From contig DKER01000113.1 in assembly GCA_002452555.1 (NCBI GenBank), positions 1 through 6,639 on the forward strand: a stretch of DNA of 6,639 nucleotides, read 5' to 3'. The position numbers were made by a program, and so were the translations under genes. The notes beneath the pieces were generated by a model. It did not search any database. It was not told the DNA's origin and worked only from the letters and a program-made list of their open reading frames with translations. The stretch is from Fidelibacterota bacterium UBA6817 (GTDB taxonomy: Bacteria; Fidelibacterota; Fidelibacteria; Fidelibacterales; Fidelibacteraceae). Positions 4,697-6,639 of the stretch are shown one piece after another (within the stretch, counting starts at the first letter, position 1; every line of letters begins with the position of its first letter).

Positions 4697-6639
4697 TTAT
4701 TCATTTGATACATAAACAGGCATGTAAATTCTGAACAGGCTTCCTTTGTTTTCTGCACTAATCAATTCAATATGTCCGTTATGTTTTTCTACGATTTCCT
4801 TCACAATTGATAAACCCAGACCTGTTCCCTGAATTTGTGTCCCCGGTCTGTGTATTCGGTAAAATTTGTTAAAAATTTTATCCTGTTCACACGCCGGAAT
4901 TCCCATGCCGTTATCTTCTACTTCAAGGATTAATTCCTTTGGGGTTTTTCTTAATCGTAAATAAATATTACCATTAGTAGGTGTAAACTTAATGGCATTG
5001 CTAACCAAATTCACAATAATCTGACTCATGGAATCTCTGTCACCCAGAATTTCCGGAATATCTGATTCTTTTTCATACGTCAGATTGATCTGTTTATCTT
5101 CAGCCTGAGTTTTATATATTAGCAGCGCATCTTCAATAACCTCGTTCAAATGAAGAGCTTTCATTTCATATGTTAATTTTCCCGTTTCAATTTTGGAAAT
5201 ACTTAATACATCCTCAATCAATCGAGCCAGTCGTTTACTCTCATTGAATATAATCTCGACAAATTCCTTTTTCATTTTTTCCGGTATGTTGTCTTTTCGG
5301 AGAATTGTATTTGAAAACCCCATGATCGATGTGAGAGGAGTCCTGAGTTCGTGGGATACACTCGATACAAAATCGGTTTTCATTCTGTCAATTTCTTTTT
5401 CCTGTGTAACATCTCTTAGAATAAATACCTTGCCGGCTGATTTTCCGTCAACATCATCAAATGTGTTTCCGGTTACTGATAAAATCCGATGCCCGGGATC
5501 TGTGACGATTAGTTCAAGGTTGCTTATATTTGTTTCATGCAGTGAATCTGTCAGGTTTTTTCCATGGTTTTCACAGTGAATCAGCAAGTCTGTCAAAGGA
5601 GGGAGCGGGGACAGTGGATCTTTTAGGCTGAGAAGTTCCCTGGATCTGTCATTGGATATTATCACCCTGTTGTTGGAGTCTATAACAACCACCCCATTTC
5701 CTATACTGTGAAGGATTATGTTCAATCGTTCCCGACTCTGAAAAATCTCTTTTTCTGACTGTTTTCTATCCGTTATATCCCGTGCAACGCCGATAGTAGC
5801 TCTGGGAATACCGGTATCATCGTAAATGATGGACGTAGACAGCATGATCGGAAAAACACTGCCGTTTTTTCGGATGTTATATAATTCACCCTGCCAACCT
5901 CCATTCATGGTACCCTGGTAGATAGCCTGATTCAGGTCTTTGTTATCCAAAGAATTCTCCGGTCGAACAATTTTAATATCTTTTCCGATTAATTCGTCCC
6001 GGCGGTACCCGTACATTTTAGTAAATGCATTGTTTACATAAATAATCTTGTCATTCATATCTGCAACACTGACAGCTTCGCTAATACTTTTAATTGCATG
6101 TGCCAGCATGTTGATCTCTTCTTCAGCCTTTTTCCTGTCTGAAATATCTCTTATCACTGCAAATGTTGCGATTGCCCCTTCATAATCAATGACTGTAATA
6201 TTAGCCTCGACATCAATCTCTTTCCCGTCCTTTGTGGTGAAAAAAGTTTCATATTTATCCGGGACCTCTTCACCCAATTGTCTTTTTTCAAAACGGTACA
6301 TCAATATTTTCAATCCCTTGCGGGAATAGATTTTGTGGTAATTGATATTTCTCATCTCTTCATTTGAATAACCCAGCATTTCTGCAAACCGGTTATTAAA
6401 AAAGATAAATTCTTCATTCTGACTTATAACAATACCATCATTAATTGAATCAACCAAAAGGCGGTATTTGTCTTCGGACTTTTTCAATGTCTGCCTTGCC
6501 TGATGGCTTTGTATTGCTGCCCCCATAACTCTCGCTACCGTTTTTAAAGCCTCTATTTCTGCTGCAGCCCATTCTCTTTCTTCCTTGCAGTCATCCAGAC
6601 CGATAAAGCCCCACCATACGTTATCAACGTTTATGGGAA
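4697..6639 (-). CDS. multi-sensor histidine kinase (GAF-PAS-PAS-PAS-HisKA-HATPase), 5' end beyond window
   Basis: The reading frame stays open to the right window edge, so the true start is not seen; the in-frame ATG at 6524-6526 is internal. The first visible residues, 6637 down to 6527, contain WWGFIGLDD and EREWAAAEIEAL, the typical end of a GAF domain. Three PAS units follow at about 6475-6131, 6115-5756 and 5740-5402; the first two end in RDISDRK and RDITDRK (PAC type). The HisKA domain (about 5386-5177) has the phospho-accepting histidine in SHELRTP, codon 5351-5353. The HATPase domain (about 5044-4706) shows the N box NLVSNAIKF, G1 EDNGMGIP, F box IFNKFYRI and G2 GTGLGLSIV, so the kinase should be active. 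No membrane segment is visible in the part present. The ligands of the GAF and PAS domains cannot be told. The receiver gene directly downstream is the likely partner. Confidence 0.95.
   Translation of the reverse strand, partial: PINVDNVWWGFIGLDDCKEEREWAAAEIEALKTVARVMGAAIQSHQARQTLKKSEDKYRLLVDSINDGIVISQNEEFIFFNNRFAEMLGYSNEEMRNINYHKIYSRKGLKILMYRFEKRQLGEEVPDKYETFFTTKDGKEIDVEANITVIDYEGAIATFAVIRDISDRKKAEEEINMLAHAIKSISEAVSVADMNDKIIYVNNAFTKMYGYRRDELIGKDIKIVRPENSLDNKDLNQAIYQGTMNGGWQGELYNIRKNGSVFPIMLSTSIIYDDTGIPRATIGVARDITDRKQSEKEIFQSRERLNIILHSIGNGVVVIDSNNRVIISNDRSRELLSLKDPLSPLPPLTDLLIHCENHGKNLTDSLHETNISNLELIVTDPGHRILSVTGNTFDDVDGKSAGKVFILRDVTQEKEIDRMKTDFVSSVSHELRTPLTSIMGFSNTILRKDNIPEKMKKEFVEIIFNESKRLARLIEDVLSISKIETGKLTYEMKALHLNEVIEDALLIYKTQAEDKQINLTYEKESDIPEILGDRDSMSQIIVNLVSNAIKFTPTNGNIYLRLRKTPKELILEVEDNGMGIPACEQDKIFNKFYRIHRPGTQIQGTGLGLSIVKEIVEKHNGHIELISAENKGSLFRIYMPVYVSNE

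Overview
The window looks like ordinary chromosome from a Gram-negative-type bacterium, most plausibly in the broad Bacteroidetes/FCB assemblage or a related candidate phylum. The main clue is SecA. At 1002 residues it is longer than the 840-900 residues typical of Firmicutes and Proteobacteria. The extra length sits in the preprotein cross-linking region, where I recall FCB SecA proteins carrying similar inserts, and the protein ends in a SEC-C zinc motif. This placement is inferred from memory of family sequences, not from a search. No mobile element, CRISPR array, tRNA or rRNA is visible.

Layout. Positions 1-128 are an 8-bp tandem repeat array. A small minus-strand gene (130-390) follows, for an ACT-like protein of the TM1266 type (putative iron-only hydrogenase system regulator family, function unproven). 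A divergent intergenic region (391-580) carries a perfect 14-bp palindrome, a nested inverted repeat and a candidate promoter. Then come nusB (581-1036) and secA (1033-4041) on the plus strand, overlapping by ATGA and probably translationally coupled. Between the convergent 3' ends of secA and the next operon (4042-4288) lies a 7-bp tandem array (4043-4175), followed by a second block of the same 8-bp repeat family found at the window start. The minus strand then holds a two-component pair: a GAF-PAS-PAS-PAS histidine kinase (4697-6639, cut by the window edge) followed 27 bp later by a stand-alone receiver protein (4289-4669). An 18-bp hairpin spans the receiver gene's ribosome binding site and start codon.

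How the genes relate. NusB (transcription antitermination) and SecA (preprotein translocation motor) form a housekeeping operon. The kinase and receiver form a likely phosphorelay whose signal and output cannot be read from the window.

I see no clearly new multi-gene system. The least explained structure is the repeats. Two families, of 7 and 8 bp period, fill the gene 3' flanks from stop codon to stop codon and are absent from the 5' flanks. The 8-bp family recurs in the same orientation downstream of both minus-strand genes whose 3' ends are visible.
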